Source of the DNA: Pieris napi
Lineage: Eukaryota; Arthropoda; Insecta; Lepidoptera; Pieridae
Assembly: GCF_905475465.1 (NCBI RefSeq)
Contig: NC_062250.1
Location: forward strand, 3,618,501-3,682,500
DNA: 64,000 nucleotides
Direction: 5' to 3'
The notes below the pieces were generated by a model, which was not told where the DNA came from, did not search any database, and worked only from the letters and a program-made list of their open reading frames with translations. The position numbers and the translations under genes are program-made. Below, in pieces: positions 20,801 to 27,300 of the stretch (position 1 is its first letter; every line of letters starts with the position of its first letter).

Positions 20801-22393
20801 ATTAGTGTTGGCCTAGTGGAGTACGACTCTCATCTCTGAGGTCGATGGCGTGTTTCAGGCACAGGAGGCTGATCACCTACTTGCCTCTTAGATTGACAGA
20901 TGTTCATGACACAGATACTGAAATCTGAGACAGCTCCAGACCTAACAAGGTTGCAGCGGCACTAGTTGTTTTTAATATTAGTATTAATAATTCACTAAAC
21001 GATTCAATAACGCAAACTAGATAGAAAGCATAGAAACTTATTGTAATATATATAATATAATGTATAACTTTAAAAAATAAAGGAACTTAGAATTTGTATG
21101 TAAAACAACTTCTTGTTGTTAAGAGCTATCGTAGTAAAATTTTAATATACATTGTAACAAAGATTATTACATACATTGAAAGAAAAAACGTGTGTATGTA
21201 CTTATTGTACACGCTTTAGAAGTTATACTTCTTTGGTGTGATAATTTTCGTTCGTTTTCGTTTCCCTCTTCAAATTGCATTTTTCTTGTCCATTTTAGTG
21301 GTCACTTCCAATCGAAAGGATATAATATGTACTAATGATGATATTTTTTATCTCATTGGAACAGGTCTTGTCGTATAGAAATCATTATTTTGATTTTTTG
21401 TTGTTTGCGCTTTGTAAAAATTTATTCTCATAATTTTTCCCAAACTCGCCAAAAGAAGTATAACTTCAAAAATTATACATTTCCCTAAGAAAATTGTAAT
21501 ATATTTACAGTTTCTATCTATAGACGCACACGTCACTTACTCACTCTACCGAAAGTGTAGACAGAGAAGTCCGGACATACCTGAGGAAGCGAGAGCTTCA
21601 TCCACTTACATGACCTTCACCATGCATGCTTGTCTTTACAAGGAATAAACCTATGAATCTACACATGACACATAAATGAATACCTTGTTTAACTTATGAC
21701 TCAAACAATGGATAAAATATACTTAGAAAACAAGTATAATCTAACTGATAACGAGCCGTATTTCAGAGCGTTGAATAGAGATAGCAATATTTACACAAAT
21801 GTGAGAAAGGGATGCTACTAGCTACGTGAATATTATTGCAATTTTAGTACATATTGCTTTGTACAGGTAAGAACTATTCTTAACATATAACACGACCTTA
21901 CCAAAGAATATAGACGAAGTAAAATAAAGGATATAATTAAGGTATTTATAAAATGACTCATAGTCCTTAAGCCTCGACTTAAAAAACATCCGTATAAGGT
22001 TGTCTCATTTTTATATTTGATAAATTAGGTGAGAATGATAAGGACAAAACATTCATTAGATACAGGACTTTGTGTTCAAAATAGAATCTTTAGTATTTAG
22101 ACCAATTAGTATTAGTATCTGACAACACTAAACAGTTTCTGGGATTTGTAGCCACAATAATCGTATTAAATAAAACAGATATTCGCAGAAATACAATTTT
22201 CCGATTCGTTACAACTGAAGTGAGTAACAAATGTTGAACCGTGAGAACGTGCCTCTAATTCAAAGTAAACAGCTCAGTTCAAACTCACCCACAATACGAC
22301 GTTGAAGCAAAACAACGTGTACTTGATGCAATATATTTGTGACTCCAATTTTCCAACTATTGGCCCTTGGCCATCTCTGCTTAAACCTGCCAT
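2814..22393 (-). CDS. Tsp2A: Tetraspanin 2A (Tsp2A), complete five-exon coding sequence
   Basis: Joined exons 22393-22289, 14117-13920, 13213-13037, 4575-4390 and 2894-2814 give 248 aa plus stop, close to the length of Drosophila Tsp2A. Every junction is GT/AG and every intron is phase 0. Architecture: short cytosolic N-terminus, TM1 (about 24-48), small loop with EPGFNEWMKILE, TM2 (about 66-88), TM3 (about 103-121), a large extracellular loop (about 122-208) with C163-C164-G, C183 and C196 (a four-cysteine loop), TM4 (about 209-233), and an acidic/basic tail QAVKKEEEEA. The patches KYTLFCFN, EPGFN, FLGC.SALMEN, CCGA.GP.DYL and GCVDELTW identify Tsp2A rather than another tetraspanin. From family knowledge, Tsp2A is a plasma-membrane component of smooth septate junctions, acting with Snakeskin and Mesh in endodermal epithelia. 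The start at 22393 was chosen because it gives an N-terminus of the expected length; the frame is open further upstream to another ATG at 22483. Intron 3 carries a full-length LINE insertion. Confidence 0.93.
3061..3390. mobile_element. Long-TIR foldback MITE in Tsp2A intron 4
   Basis: The two halves are near-perfect inverted copies for about 120-130 bases each, ending ATGTATATGT / ACATATACAT. They share GTAAAATTGTAAACACCG, ATCTCGCGAGAT, AACTGTCGAAA and TATTATTATTCGGTAG. The short centre has no coding potential. No confident TSD was found. Confidence 0.75.
3480..3715 (+). mobile_element. LINE 3'-end remnant, family L2
   Basis: Plus-oriented copy of the block at 984-1225, including GCCAGTTCTTCTC, TTGAGAACTGGCAGTAAATG and CATAAGTGTACATTGT. 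It lies in Tsp2A intron 4. Confidence 0.6.
3738..3805 (-). mobile_element. LINE 3'-end remnant, family L2 (short)
   Basis: A short minus-strand tail copy (AACTCAAACTCAAAATAAC ... ACACTTATGAACGTCA). It directly abuts the palindrome-ended repeat starting at 3842. Confidence 0.5.
3842..4258. mobile_element. Palindrome-ended repeat, copy 1
   Basis: Begins GAAGTAAAACTTCTTTATC and ends ATAAAGAAGTTTCACTTC followed by a GTGTGTAC..GTACACGCACAC palindrome and a T-run. A reverse-complement copy with an almost identical core lies at 26704-27300. No coding potential was seen. It sits in Tsp2A intron 4. Confidence 0.65.
4390..4575 (-). CDS. Tsp2A: Tsp2A coding exon 4
   Basis: Encodes residues 161-222: IGCCGADGPMDYLNLNKPLP, then C183, the GCVDELTW block with C196, and the start of TM4. 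It begins exactly at the CCG motif that defines tetraspanin large loops. The acceptor is TTTTTGTCAG and the donor GTAAGT. Intron 3 upstream of it contains the LINE. Confidence 0.94.
4640..4870 (-). mobile_element. LINE 3'-tail remnant, family LT
   Basis: On the minus strand it reads GCTGCCTGGAAGAGATCGCT ... GCGATAAGGCCGCC followed by an AT-rich tail. The same motif recurs at 15126-15300 and 44866-44995. Confidence 0.5.
5262..5420 (-). mobile_element. Degenerate LINE 3' end, family L3
   Basis: A decayed copy of the family seen most fully at 53680-53965 (recognisable as TTTTTTATAGAAAAGGGGG ... ACTTAACATCACCTG ... CTTGAAGGAGCC). It lies in Tsp2A intron 3 just upstream of the R1-clade element. 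Confidence 0.4.
5815..5826. repeat. Left target-site duplication of the R1-clade element
   Basis: ATTTTTGTGTTA, identical to 12271-12282 just after the poly(A) tail. Similarity continues weakly for three more bases with one mismatch. The preceding base is also A, so the exact length is 12-13 bp. Confidence 0.85.
5841..5957 (+). ncRNA. Candidate HDV-like self-cleaving ribozyme at the LINE 5' end
   Basis: The segment fits the nested double-pseudoknot order of HDV-like ribozymes. P1 is CCCTCCC (5841-5847) with GGGAGGG (5892-5898), 7 bp. J1/2 is expanded by a perfect 11-bp hairpin (CCGCGGAACTA / TAGTTCCGCGG, 5849-5872). P2 is GGTCC (5873-5877) with GGACC (5953-5957). P3 is GCC (5879-5881) with GGC (5889-5891), a 7-nt L3 between, and P1' follows P3' with no gap. 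P4 is CCGGCGGCAC (5906-5915) with GTGCTGCTGG (5933-5942). J4/2 contains C5947 followed by AAAT and then P2', the spacing expected for the catalytic cytosine. The family is known at the 5' ends of R2 and other non-LTR elements, where it releases the element RNA from a co-transcript. P1.1 is not clear by eye. Cleavage is predicted just 5' of 5841. Confidence 0.75.
5841..6559 (+). other. 5' UTR of the R1-clade element
   Basis: About 720 nt, GC-rich at the start and pyrimidine-rich in the middle. Several short overlapping reading frames show no family resemblance. In related elements the UTR often carries the internal promoter, but no specific promoter motif is visible here. Confidence 0.6.
6560..8758 (+). 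CDS. R1-clade LINE ORF1, gag-like RNA-binding protein
   Basis: 732 aa and uninterrupted. The N-terminal ~200 residues are Ser/Thr/Gly-rich and low-complexity. A leucine-heptad coiled coil lies around residues 250-290 (TRALQLENERLRAQLNLLQG). Lys/Ser/Pro-rich basic tracts around 335-380 resemble nuclear-localisation signals. A folded region before the knuckles (VRISGLDDSITADELREA) is typical of R1-clade gag-like proteins. The C-terminus has three CCHC zinc knuckles: C634-X2-C-X4-H-X4-C, C657-X2-C-X4-H-X4-C, and C676-X2-C-X8-H-X6-C. In the family ORF1 binds element RNA, multimerises and brings the RNP to chromatin. Its stop TAA (8756-8758) is one base from the ORF2 start. The ATG at 6560 is the first one opening the long frame. 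An in-frame start slightly downstream is possible. Confidence 0.9.
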   Translation: MESNGKVKTTPGGSNPSHDQVVMASGPHRILGADHDHAIDPKNSRPGNNTEIMNKLTDCSGRLDECSGAFATPSTQGEIAIRESNEIVQRTSCPSPVRSATWTFAMADNMSSDSTSSMLSISSTQNQQSPRGLGEAPCTPGEKSRFWRPRKRTRQDDEESSCSDTPILSHERTKAGYQRARRVERESEAEAELAALNEKPTETGTVGNARRRIEENLAAVEKVARCSMNLKGTFVAALKKAVVAIRTDADNLAVQTLSDETRALQLENERLRAQLNLLQGEMRELRSILQAPKDHPAVNVDELEARILRQVGEHINAQFKDLGSRPNLETPALPLPTESKKSKKGKAKPPSKSPMSAAASKTKRGKATVQTLAVGNNEQNRLANAPRMEVFERNTPVSSPASAIALPHSWPSLTTTNEENWTMVTKKRQKAAKATQKNVRAPKSATSKAEKPPPRTLPKLKAPRTAAIVLTLSKDAEAKGVTYAAALKEARAKIDLKEAGIEGVKFRRAATGATIIQIPGAGSGEKADTLANRLKTVLSDSGIKITRPVRCADVRISGLDDSITADELREAIAAKGECPADQIRISRIRQDKSGLGAAWANCPVTAAKKLLAGRFFVGWVAANISVAKPRELRCFRCLQIGHVASRCMSDTDRSQLCFRCGQAGHRAASCSEKPKCLLCDEAGRKADHRLGGNSCTAPSVRVPRRRSSPKKKTPAKSPRNNARMEVIETAAN
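8756..8762 (+). promoter_or_regulatory. ORF1 stop / ORF2 start junction
   Basis: TAACATG: the ORF1 stop and the ORF2 ATG are separated by a single C. R1-clade elements such as SART1 translate ORF2 by termination-reinitiation across a similar junction. The same is inferred here. Confidence 0.6.
8760..11888 (+). CDS. R1-clade LINE ORF2, APE endonuclease-reverse transcriptase
   Basis: 1,042 aa and uninterrupted. Residues 1-225 form an APE-type endonuclease with FLQSNLNHC, E36 in SEPY, D125/N127 in GDLNAK, and the catalytic S-D201-H202. The reverse transcriptase spans about 420-720, with APGPDG, SAYRPIVLLDEAGKLFERII, EAQFGFRKHRSTIDAI, GVPQGSVLGPLLWN and the active site Y656-A-D-D. A thumb/connector follows (YANAIRAKALYGCPIWAD). 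The C-terminus has C944-X2-C-X9-H-X4-C, the R1-type zinc knuckle, then a basic tail. The enzyme nicks target DNA and primes cDNA synthesis from the nick. No stop, frameshift or lost catalytic residue is visible, so the element may be competent. The ORF2 frame is +1 relative to ORF1 and starts one base after its stop, suggesting coupled reinitiation. Confidence 0.94.
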   Translation: MALRFLQSNLNHCAAAQDLLYQSLAQWNINVGIISEPYSIPEKANWVGDLDGLAAIIVTPADGSPCIGPVRKGHGYVAAKLGSKMCIASTYFSPNRSLAEFEAFLNELGSLVQWSHPRHLVIAGDLNAKSVAWGSQVSSPRGKALVDWAAAHCLVVANRGSEATCVRTNGESIVDVTFTSPHLSCRVQDWEVLTGVETLSDHRYIRFRTLSPSANPSSDPSELGPKWALGSLNKEQAELATIVQAWCPIPASVDPEEEAEWFRGAMTCIADAAMQRRRPGAHRTSVFWWSAELAQLRIACVAARRGYTRTRRRRPIRIEEEKQAYSVYRDAKLALRIGIAEAKKKAWQELLDTLERDPWGRPYQIVTNKLRSWAPPLTKNMEPELLSTVVAELFPERDALSSPHETTTEHSVTVSEVSPSELKTAITRMTTKKTAPGPDGMHGRVLALALDAGLDMRFRGLLTKCLRNGLFPSTWKTGLLVLLKKGGKPTESPSAYRPIVLLDEAGKLFERIIAGRIYNHLETIGPNIHEAQFGFRKHRSTIDAIARLRSVCEEQVSRGRVVFAVSLDIANAFNSLPWDCIADGLRHHGLPAYIRKCVASYLNGRRVIFPKQNGIGSHLIKCGVPQGSVLGPLLWNIGYDRVLRAKLVPGVSTICYADDTLVVAIGEDFKEARLRATAGVARVVSEIKKLGLVVALQKSEAICFYGHRKAPPQDVDIIVGGVAIRVGTTLKYLGLILDPRWTFRPHFVALAPKLTATANMLSRIMPNLGGPSGGCRLLYANAIRAKALYGCPIWADKLTGYNRTILRQSQRVVAARVARAYRTVSYDAVCVIAGTAPWHLDAAAFSEVYWRRAEAREKGDNPTLEQLNAWRALEDQELLVEWKRELADASAGKYTTEALRPLLQLWVKRRWGHLSYRLVQMLSGHGCFGSYLHKVVGCEELPTCHHCVGDSRDDALHTLRDCPAWEAERRPLLDALQGEDAILPNVVKAILSAGNDGSWKIFYNFCESVMKVKEEAGRTRELCPGTRPRRRKKPQARQILAT
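11912..12040 (+). other. 3' UTR stem-loops of the R1-clade element
   Basis: Two strong structures. The first is a two-level hairpin: outer GGGTCCA (11912-11918) with TGGACCC (11960-11966), inner GGGATGG (11933-11939) with CCATCCC (11944-11950). The second is TGTGAAG-G-ATACTTG (12006-12020) with CAAGTATCTTCACA (12027-12040), 14 bp with one bulged G and a 6-nt loop. 3' UTR structures in related LINEs are bound by their own reverse transcriptase to start TPRT. That role is inferred here. Confidence 0.6.
12271..12282. repeat. Right target-site duplication of the R1-clade element
   Basis: ATTTTTGTGTTA directly after the A-run. It matches the left copy at 5815-5826. The first A cannot be told apart from the poly(A) tail. 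Confidence 0.85.
12422..12906 (+). mobile_element. Non-autonomous Helitron in Tsp2A intron 3
   Basis: The 5' end TCTAGATATATAAAACAAAG and 3' end GGGTCAGCTAG are flanked by A and T, the Helitron A/T target. A small GCG(G)AA..TTCGC hairpin lies about 12 nt before the CTAG. There is no coding capacity. Confidence 0.75.
12965..13012 (+). mobile_element. LINE 3'-end scrap, family L2
   Basis: ATAAGTGTATATTTCGTTAC followed by CTATATGAATAAATGAT matches the tail of the copy at 3480-3715. It ends about 25 bases before the exon 3 donor. Confidence 0.45.
13037..13213 (-). CDS. Tsp2A: Tsp2A coding exon 3
   Basis: Encodes residues 102-160: TM3 (YIASQIGLFVFGLVGACVLL) and the first half of the large extracellular loop (DFSTYDSSIQPIIKDV through RMVQEG). 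The acceptor is TTTCTAG and the donor GTAAGT. The exon lies about 130 bases from a Helitron and 770 bases from the 3' end of the inserted R1-clade element. Confidence 0.9.
13558..13611 (+). mobile_element. Helitron 3'-end fragment
   Basis: AAGGCGAAATGAAGTTCGCG followed by GGGGCAGCTTGT resembles the hairpin and terminal CTAGT of the Helitron at 12422-12906, with CTAG mutated to CTTG. It lies in Tsp2A intron 2. Confidence 0.4.
13618..13873 (-). mobile_element. tRNA-derived SINE B, copy 1 (Tsp2A intron 2)
   Basis: On the minus strand a tRNA-like head (TGGTCTAGTGGTTAGTACCC, then GGGTTCGATCCC as B box) is followed by a unique body ending in GTGTGAATTGTC and an A-run. Sister copies lie at 34183-35235, 36752-37010 and 51533-52090. 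Confidence 0.8.
13920..14117 (-). CDS. Tsp2A: Tsp2A coding exon 2
   Basis: Encodes residues 36-101: the rest of TM1 (LFGLSIFALCLW), the small loop EPGFNEWMKILELQ and TM2 (FFIGIYIILIGTLGIMVVAF) followed by LGCGSALMEN. The acceptor is TTCCAG and the donor GTAAGT. Both ends are phase 0. An ATG nine bases upstream of the acceptor is in frame but belongs to the intron. Confidence 0.93.
14996..15410 (-). mobile_element. tRNA-derived SINE A with a nested LINE tail
   Basis: SINE A sequence (AGTGGCGCTACCACC ... CGCCGTCGACTTTTTGG ... GGTTTCCTCACGATGTTTTC) breaks off near 15126 and resumes at 15300 (GCGCAGATAGAAAG ... GTGCACAGCCGGG ... GACCTCAGGGATGAGA). Between lies a LINE 3' tail. Confidence 0.7.
15126..15300 (+). 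mobile_element. LINE 3'-tail insertion (family LT) inside SINE A
   Basis: GGGTTGCCTGGAAGAGATCG ... GCGATAAGGCCGCGCG, then a T-rich stretch and an AATAAATAAA tail. This is the same family as 4640 (minus) and 44866 (plus). Confidence 0.6.
16690..16795 (+). mobile_element. LINE 3'-end remnant, family L3
   Basis: GGCATTGAGAGTGTCCATGG ... CACTTAACATCACGTGAGCC ... GCCTGTTTG matches the L3 3' end seen at 47782-47945. Confidence 0.6.
16972..17265 (-). mobile_element. Internally deleted mariner with transposase C-terminal relic
   Basis: TIRs GGTAACACTGAAAATGTTTA (left) and TAAACATTTTCAGTGTTACC (right) bound the copy. The minus strand encodes relics of the mariner transposase C-terminus: SPEDAVKAYENA, then stops, then WAHCFSQWFHRMRRCVEKNG ending NFEKQ. 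Most of the gene is missing, so the copy is dead but could be mobilised in trans. Confidence 0.75.
19397..19811 (-). pseudogene. LINE ORF2 C-terminal remnant with TTTA-type tail
   Basis: The minus strand encodes an open stretch with RRPRLFAIPRSRTSLLHRSP and SKTLRLLNAVSDTIDIF, a C-terminal pattern common in insect LINE ORF2 proteins. An AT-rich 3' UTR and a (TTTA)n tract (about 19397-19417 on the plus strand) follow. No RT core remains. Confidence 0.55.
20804..20966 (+). mobile_element. tRNA-derived SINE A, internally deleted copy
   Basis: The head GTGTTGGCCTAGTGG ... GACTCTCATCTCTGAGGTCG jumps directly to the body CAGGCACAGGAGGCTGATCA and the end GCAGCGGCACTAG. About 120 bases present in other copies are missing. 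Confidence 0.65.
21190..21472. mobile_element. Palindrome-ended repeat, diverged copy
   Basis: Begins with a GTGTGTATGTAC..GTACACGC palindrome, then GAAGTTATACTTCTTTGG, and ends CCAAAAGAAGTATAACTTC. This is the same terminal architecture as 3842-4258 with a different core. Confidence 0.45.
22289..22393 (-). CDS. Tsp2A: Tsp2A coding exon 1
   Basis: Encodes residues 1-35: a short N-terminus, then LESQIYCIKYTLFCFNVVLW, the start of TM1. The donor GTGAGT follows directly (22288-22283). The ATG lies in an acceptable context (GTCATGG). The same frame stays open to an ATG at 22483, so a 30-residue longer start cannot be excluded. A GATA-type motif (CTGATAAG on the minus strand, near 22430) and TATA-like AT runs near 22490-22505 lie upstream, but no promoter can be called from sequence alone. 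Confidence 0.85.
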
Positions 22394-23690
22394 GACCACT
22401 TGCACACACGCTCGATTTGGTACTGGCTTATCAGATAATAAAGCTAGGTTATCTGTGGAAAGATAACGGACACCGATTGCCACACCTATAATATAATATA
22501 AATACTGTTTTATTAGATCCCAATATCAAAGAGCATATAGCTAGTTAGTAATGTGACAAATATGCCAATGAAAAATGAAAATATACCACTGTAAAATGCT
22601 AAGTTCTTATTTGTGTAAAGGTGGGTTGTTGGGAGGTCCTTAACAACTGGTTAATTAGATAATTATATAAGTAACATATTACTTCCTTGTATGTATTTTT
22701 TAGCTAAAGCAATAATCAATATGTAGTTTACAACAAATAAGAAATTTATTTGTGGCTTATAAAATCAGTTATGAGGTTGCACATATTTATTGTAAAATAT
22801 TACTTATTATGTTTTATTTATTTTAAAAAGTTTGCCAACGGGCATTACAATGAAATCTTACATCTAACATAAACAGAAAAATAAACGAATTGTACACCCT
22901 TTAACAGGTACAGCCTGCTATATACTTAATAAGTATTATTGACAGAATTCTTAAAAAATTTAGAACGCGTGAAATATAAATGTTAAGTTATTGCAAATTT
23001 TTGAAAAATATTACTCTGTGAAACTGTGCGTACGCGAGTTTTAAATGATTTCTAAATAGAAGACTTTAATACATCACTAAGCCAAAGCTTGTTCTATTAT
23101 AAATATAAGTATAATAAGTAAAAAGTTATGTTACTTAGCTTAAATAATAAAAAGCGTTAAAATATTGTGTTGAAATATAGGTATTAAAACACTGTTTGAT
23201 TCATCGCTTTAGTGCTAAAAACGTTTATATTATCAACAAAGAGATTCGAATTTGAAATAAACAATAGAACGCGTTGAACGGAAACGCATTTTAATTAATG
23301 AAAATAAAATTGATATTGCACCGGAAAGAGTATCGGGTATAAAATATTCAAGCTGTTGGCCTATTTCTGTGGCCTTGTCACCTCCGCTGTAAATTCACAG
23401 CTGAACGGTCTCGTGTTTTCACTTCGGTTTCAACTCGAAGTGAAACTAAGGTTCCCGCGCATGTTTTTACTCTCACAGGACTTTTAAAATATTGTCGTTT
23501 TTAATATGTGCGATGTGTCGGAGATTTCATGTGCAGAATTGGAGCAAGTATCTAAGGCTTTCAGAGACTTTCTTTATACAGATTGACAAATAGATTTCAA
23601 TTAAATGTAATATAATAGCTAATCATTAACGCCTATAGTGCATTAAACTATCATAATGTCATCATTTAAGAGTCAATTGTGACTGAAACG
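22394..23690. other. Region upstream of Tsp2A; no gene seen
   Basis: AT-rich with no recognisable exon or repeat. It presumably contains the Tsp2A 5' UTR and promoter. A GATA motif near 22430 and AT runs near 22490-22505 are the only candidate elements and are weak. Confidence 0.4.
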
Positions 23691-23702
23691 TTGGACATGT
23701 TT

Positions 23703-24245
23703 TACTTATTTTTTAGTGCCTCTCTATTGCTGGATGTTGGCCGTCAGTATCTTGAAGCGTGTCTTGTCCTGTGCCAGATGCAACAACTCCTCCGCAATTC
23801 CATACCCGTCTACTCCCTAACGTTGCAAAGCCATGATTTCTTCCTTCTACCAACACGCCGTTTACCCTGGATTTCACCCATTATAATTAATTGAAGGAGG
23901 TGGTAGCGGTCATGACGCAACACGTGGCCCAGGTACGCATTTTTTTTTATAGAACGGGGGGCAAACGGGCAGGAGGCTCACCTGATGTTAAGTGATACCG
24001 CCGCCCATGAACACTCTCAATGCATGGGCTCGCGAGTGCGTTGCCGGCTTTTTAAGAATTGGTACGCTTTTTTCTGTTGTTTAATGTTCTGAAAAAGTTT
24101 TTTCGACATTCCAACTCGTTTCAGAACCTTCTGGATCCAGCTAATACGAAGCATGCGACGATAGCACCACATCTCAAATGCTTGCAAGCGCCAGCGGGTA
24201 TCTTCTTTTATTGTCCAAGCTTCACAGCCGTATTGAACAATTGGC
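23703..24245 (-). pseudogene. RTE-like LINE reverse-transcriptase remnant, split by another LINE
   Basis: The minus strand encodes WTIKEDTRWRLQAFEMWCYR, RMLRISWIQKVLKRVGMSKK (24075-24245), then YLGHVLRHDRYHLLQLIIMG, EIQGKRRVGRRKKSWLCNVR (23790-23940). This is the C-terminal part of an RTE/craniofacial-2-like LINE protein. An L3 LINE 3' end (23941-24073) interrupts it. Stops occur after NVRE. Confidence 0.75.
23941..24073 (-). mobile_element. LINE 3' end (family L3) nested in the RTE remnant
   Basis: ACGGGGGGCAAACGGGCAGG ... CACCTGATGTTAAGTGATAC ... GCGTTGCCGGC. It is flanked on both sides by GGTACGC, which may be the TSD or microhomology because the L3 consensus itself contains it. Confidence 0.7.
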
Positions 24246-24687
24246 CATATATATTGATGTACTTGCAGCTATCAAATTGCTATTAAAATTCAGTTAAACT
24301 ATTTCCAAATCAATAAAGCTTAGGATCCTTCAAGAAAAGGTATTAACTCTGAAAAGGTCGACAGCGCACTTGAGTCTTTTTGGTAAAGGCGGTGTTACTT
24401 ATAAGAGATACTTGATAAAAACTCTTGTAACTTTTATTGCTTTGGATTATAGCCTTGAGCCGAGAAGTATACGTGCTAATTGAATAAAAGGATCCTTGTA
24501 GAACGATGACCCAAAAATGGGGTTCTGATACAAGTATAACGAACCCATAATAAGTACGTTTTATAATGTATTGAAGTGTTTTAAGAGTATTTTTTTTAAT
24601 GTAGCATAAGGGCGTAGGCATGGACTTATGAACCGAAGCCAAACGAGGCAACGGGTTGCTTAGAGTTAAGTTCTTACCGACCTCCAT

Positions 24688-25127
24688 GGACACAGGCCAC
24701 GTTAGAAAGCTTGCAACTGCTTTGGCAGCATTAAAGGTATGCTCTTCTCTATAATTGCAATCTATAATTTAAAATGTAGGGAATCTCTTAGAGATAAATT
24801 CAAGGAAATTAATATACTTACCTTTCCCTCGCAATATATTTATGAAAATATTATGTATGTATACAAAAATAGTGATAAGTTTACTAGAATAGAACATACA
24901 CACAATGTTAATACACGGAACAAACGCAGGCTGCAATTTCCCCGTACTAGACTATCTAAAGTTAGTAATTCTTTTTTGGGGAAAGGGATACTCTTCTTTA
25001 ATAATTCCCAGAGGCTCTTTTATCTCTGCCTTTCAATAAATTTAAGAAATGTATTAAAGAAAAGCTGTGTAAAAAGGCTTACTATAAAGTCGACGATTAT
25101 CTAGTTGATAAAAGGGCCTGGGACTAG
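24688..25127 (+). pseudogene. CR1/Jockey-like LINE reverse-transcriptase C-terminal remnant
   Basis: HVRKLATALAALK (about 24700) is followed, after a deletion, by IYNLKCRESLRDKFKEINIL and TFPSQYIYENIMYVYKN. After a frameshift near 24995 comes FPEALLSLPFNKFKKCIKEK and AYYKVDDYLVDKRAWD with the stop at 25125-25127. The order and wording match the end of CR1/Jockey-type RT proteins. Confidence 0.75.
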
Positions 25128-25479
25128 TGCTAGACAGGCTACCTCTAATTAATTTGTGATATTTGTTTTAAAATAAGTGTTGTTTGATGATTTGATATTT
25201 TAAAAGAGTACCGAGAGTTTTTTACGCCGGCTTTTTCTCTCGGCCTACACCCTCTGTCTTCTTTGCCGATGAGTAGGGATGCCTTCAAATTTAATGACGT
25301 GGAATAAGTGATACATGTATCTTATGTTCCATAATAAACATATTTTATTATCTATGCGTATTCTACAAAGTGTACTATGAAGAGTGTTCTAAAATTGTTT
25401 GGGTTGATCCCTTCTGCCTTGTTTCAACACAGTACGGGCCGTATTAATTCAAAATTTCATCACCATCACCTTGATATCT

Positions 25480-25690
25480 TGACCTTCCACGGACCGCTTC
25501 TCAATACATTTTCTTTTGCGAACTAGCCAACTAACAGTGGGAGTTTCCTGGGAGATACAACCTTCAATTGTTTAAAGAAAGAGTACACTCCTCCCTCAAA
25601 GGCCGGTAACGCACCCACTAAGTTGGCTATCCATGGGCTGCAATGATTGCCTTTTTTGGCCCGTTGGCTCGATTGCACCCTCTTATTACA
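25480..25690 (+). mobile_element. LINE C-terminal/3'-end remnant, family L4
   Basis: Encodes a decayed SFLGDTTFNCLKKEY..PPSKAGNAPT stretch. The nucleotide blocks TTTTCTTTTGCGAACTAGC, TGGGAGATAC, AAGGCCGGTAACGCACCCAC are shared with 28050-28220. Confidence 0.55.
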
Positions 25691-26703
25691 TAAAACTAAA
25701 AAAAGTGTCTTTAAAAGCGCTCAAATTACATTCAAATTCGTTTGGGTCAGTGATTGTCATAAATTTTCTTAGGCTGAGGCCTAAGAAAATTTTGAGGTGA
25801 GGTTTACATTGCTTCTTTAAAATGCGCAAGCGACTATTTTTCATAATTAAACGTAGCTCGTATTAAAGCGATTTTGGTAAGACTAGCTCATATATCACGT
25901 GTATTCTACCCGATAAAACGTGTACGAAATCCAATACGCGGATTGGGGTAGTTGGGGCAATGGCGGTCCGCAAGCTGTAAACATAAATAAGGAAGATGGA
26001 CGACGTTTTAGAATAACCCCACGCACGAATGCCACTCGTAAATTCTACTCTTGATATAACATCAATTTGGAAAATTCGTAACGGTTTTACTTCAGTATTT
26101 TGAGTCAAATATTTAAGCCTTTAATTTTCACTGGATTAAAGTGTGCGTAAACTTGTGTGTTTGTGTAAACTTATAAATTACATCATATTTAACTATTATT
26201 TCACACATTGGTTCTAGTGTAAATAAATAAAATAAACAAAAAGGTTACTCGAATTGTAAACCTCCTTCGATTTTTCACTTACACTTATGCTGATTTGTGT
26301 GGTGTTTGCAATATATTTATAACCGAACTATAACATTAAATTATATATAATTAATCATAAATATTTGAAGGTCAGTTTAGCTTGGAACATCATGGAAGGA
26401 CCAGTTTCAATCCTCTGATACACTAGAATGACTTATCTTTTCACGTTAAGGCTTTAACCGTATTGCTATTTATGCATGCATTAGTTTAAATAAATAAATC
26501 CTTTATTTTCCTTGAAAGTAGTACATAATAAGATGGATAAATCAAAACAAAACTGAACAATCTAATTAGCATGCTAATGTCTAAATATAATTTAAAGCGC
26601 TAGTTATTCTTAACAAATGTGCAATGATAAAGAATCACAACTGCATTTTATTATTATTTTAAGAACAATTTGTTTGAAATATGTTAAAGGTACTACTTAA
26701 GGT
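25691..26703. other. Gene-free stretch
   Basis: No gene or family recognised. The only notable item is the perfect hairpin AAATTTTCTTAGGC-TGAG-GCCTAAGAAAATTT at 25761-25792 (14-bp stem, 4-nt loop). Confidence 0.5.
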
Positions 26704-27300
26704 AAAAAAAATGTGTGCGTGTACTAGGTGTACACACGTAAGAAGTGAAACTTCTTTATGACCTTATTTTTCGAAAAATGATCTACTATATGCAACTTTA
26801 CAGAAATTGGTTAAATAGAGTTAAATTCTAAAAACTTACTTTATCTATAAAGTTTAACAAAAGGCTTTTATTATCATAGACATGAATACAAATACAATTA
26901 TTTCATTTTAACTTATTACTGTACTACTATGTAGTACTAAGATTATTACAGAATTTCATTAATTGTAATATAATTATTAATATTACTATCATTGTTATCG
27001 TTATTATTTACTTTTGTTACTAATGGCTTCGAATCTCTTCCGATCAACCGTGGTAGGGACAAGAAAAAGATGGCGCGTAACCGAAAAATGTGACAAATGT
27101 GTGTAAATTTTTTTCCAACGCCGATAAAGAAGTTTGACTTCAAAAAGCAACATGGCGCGTAACCTGCTACAAAATTTCTCCCATACGTCGATAAAGAAGT
27201 TTCACTTCAAAAGATGGCGCGTAACGGAAAAATGTGACGCGTAACGAAAAAATGTTACACAAAATTTTTTTCCAACCCCGATAAAGAAGTTTCACTTCAA
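26704..27300. mobile_element. Palindrome-ended repeat, copy 2 with extra tandem end units
   Basis: Reverse complement of 3842-4258 over its core. After the end of that match it carries two further tandem units built from ATAAAGAAGTTTSACTTC, GATGGCGCGTAACGGAAAAA, TGTGACGCGTAACGAAAAAA and a TTTTTTTCCAAC block. No protein is encoded. Confidence 0.65.

Larger units (their letters stand above)
14118..22288 (-). other. Tsp2A intron 1 (8.2 kb)
   Basis: Bounded by donor GTGAGT at 22288 and acceptor TTCCAG at 14118. It contains the nested SINE A (14996), the mariner remnant (16972), a LINE end (19397), a SINE A fragment (20804) and the palindrome-ended repeat (21190). The remaining stretches (14126-14995, 15411-16690, 17266-19396, 19812-20803, 20967-21189) are AT-rich and show no coding signal I can support. 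Confidence 0.8.

Noticed and set aside
25863..26108. 81-codon minus-strand frame
   Set aside because: No family resemblance and no splice or neighbour support.
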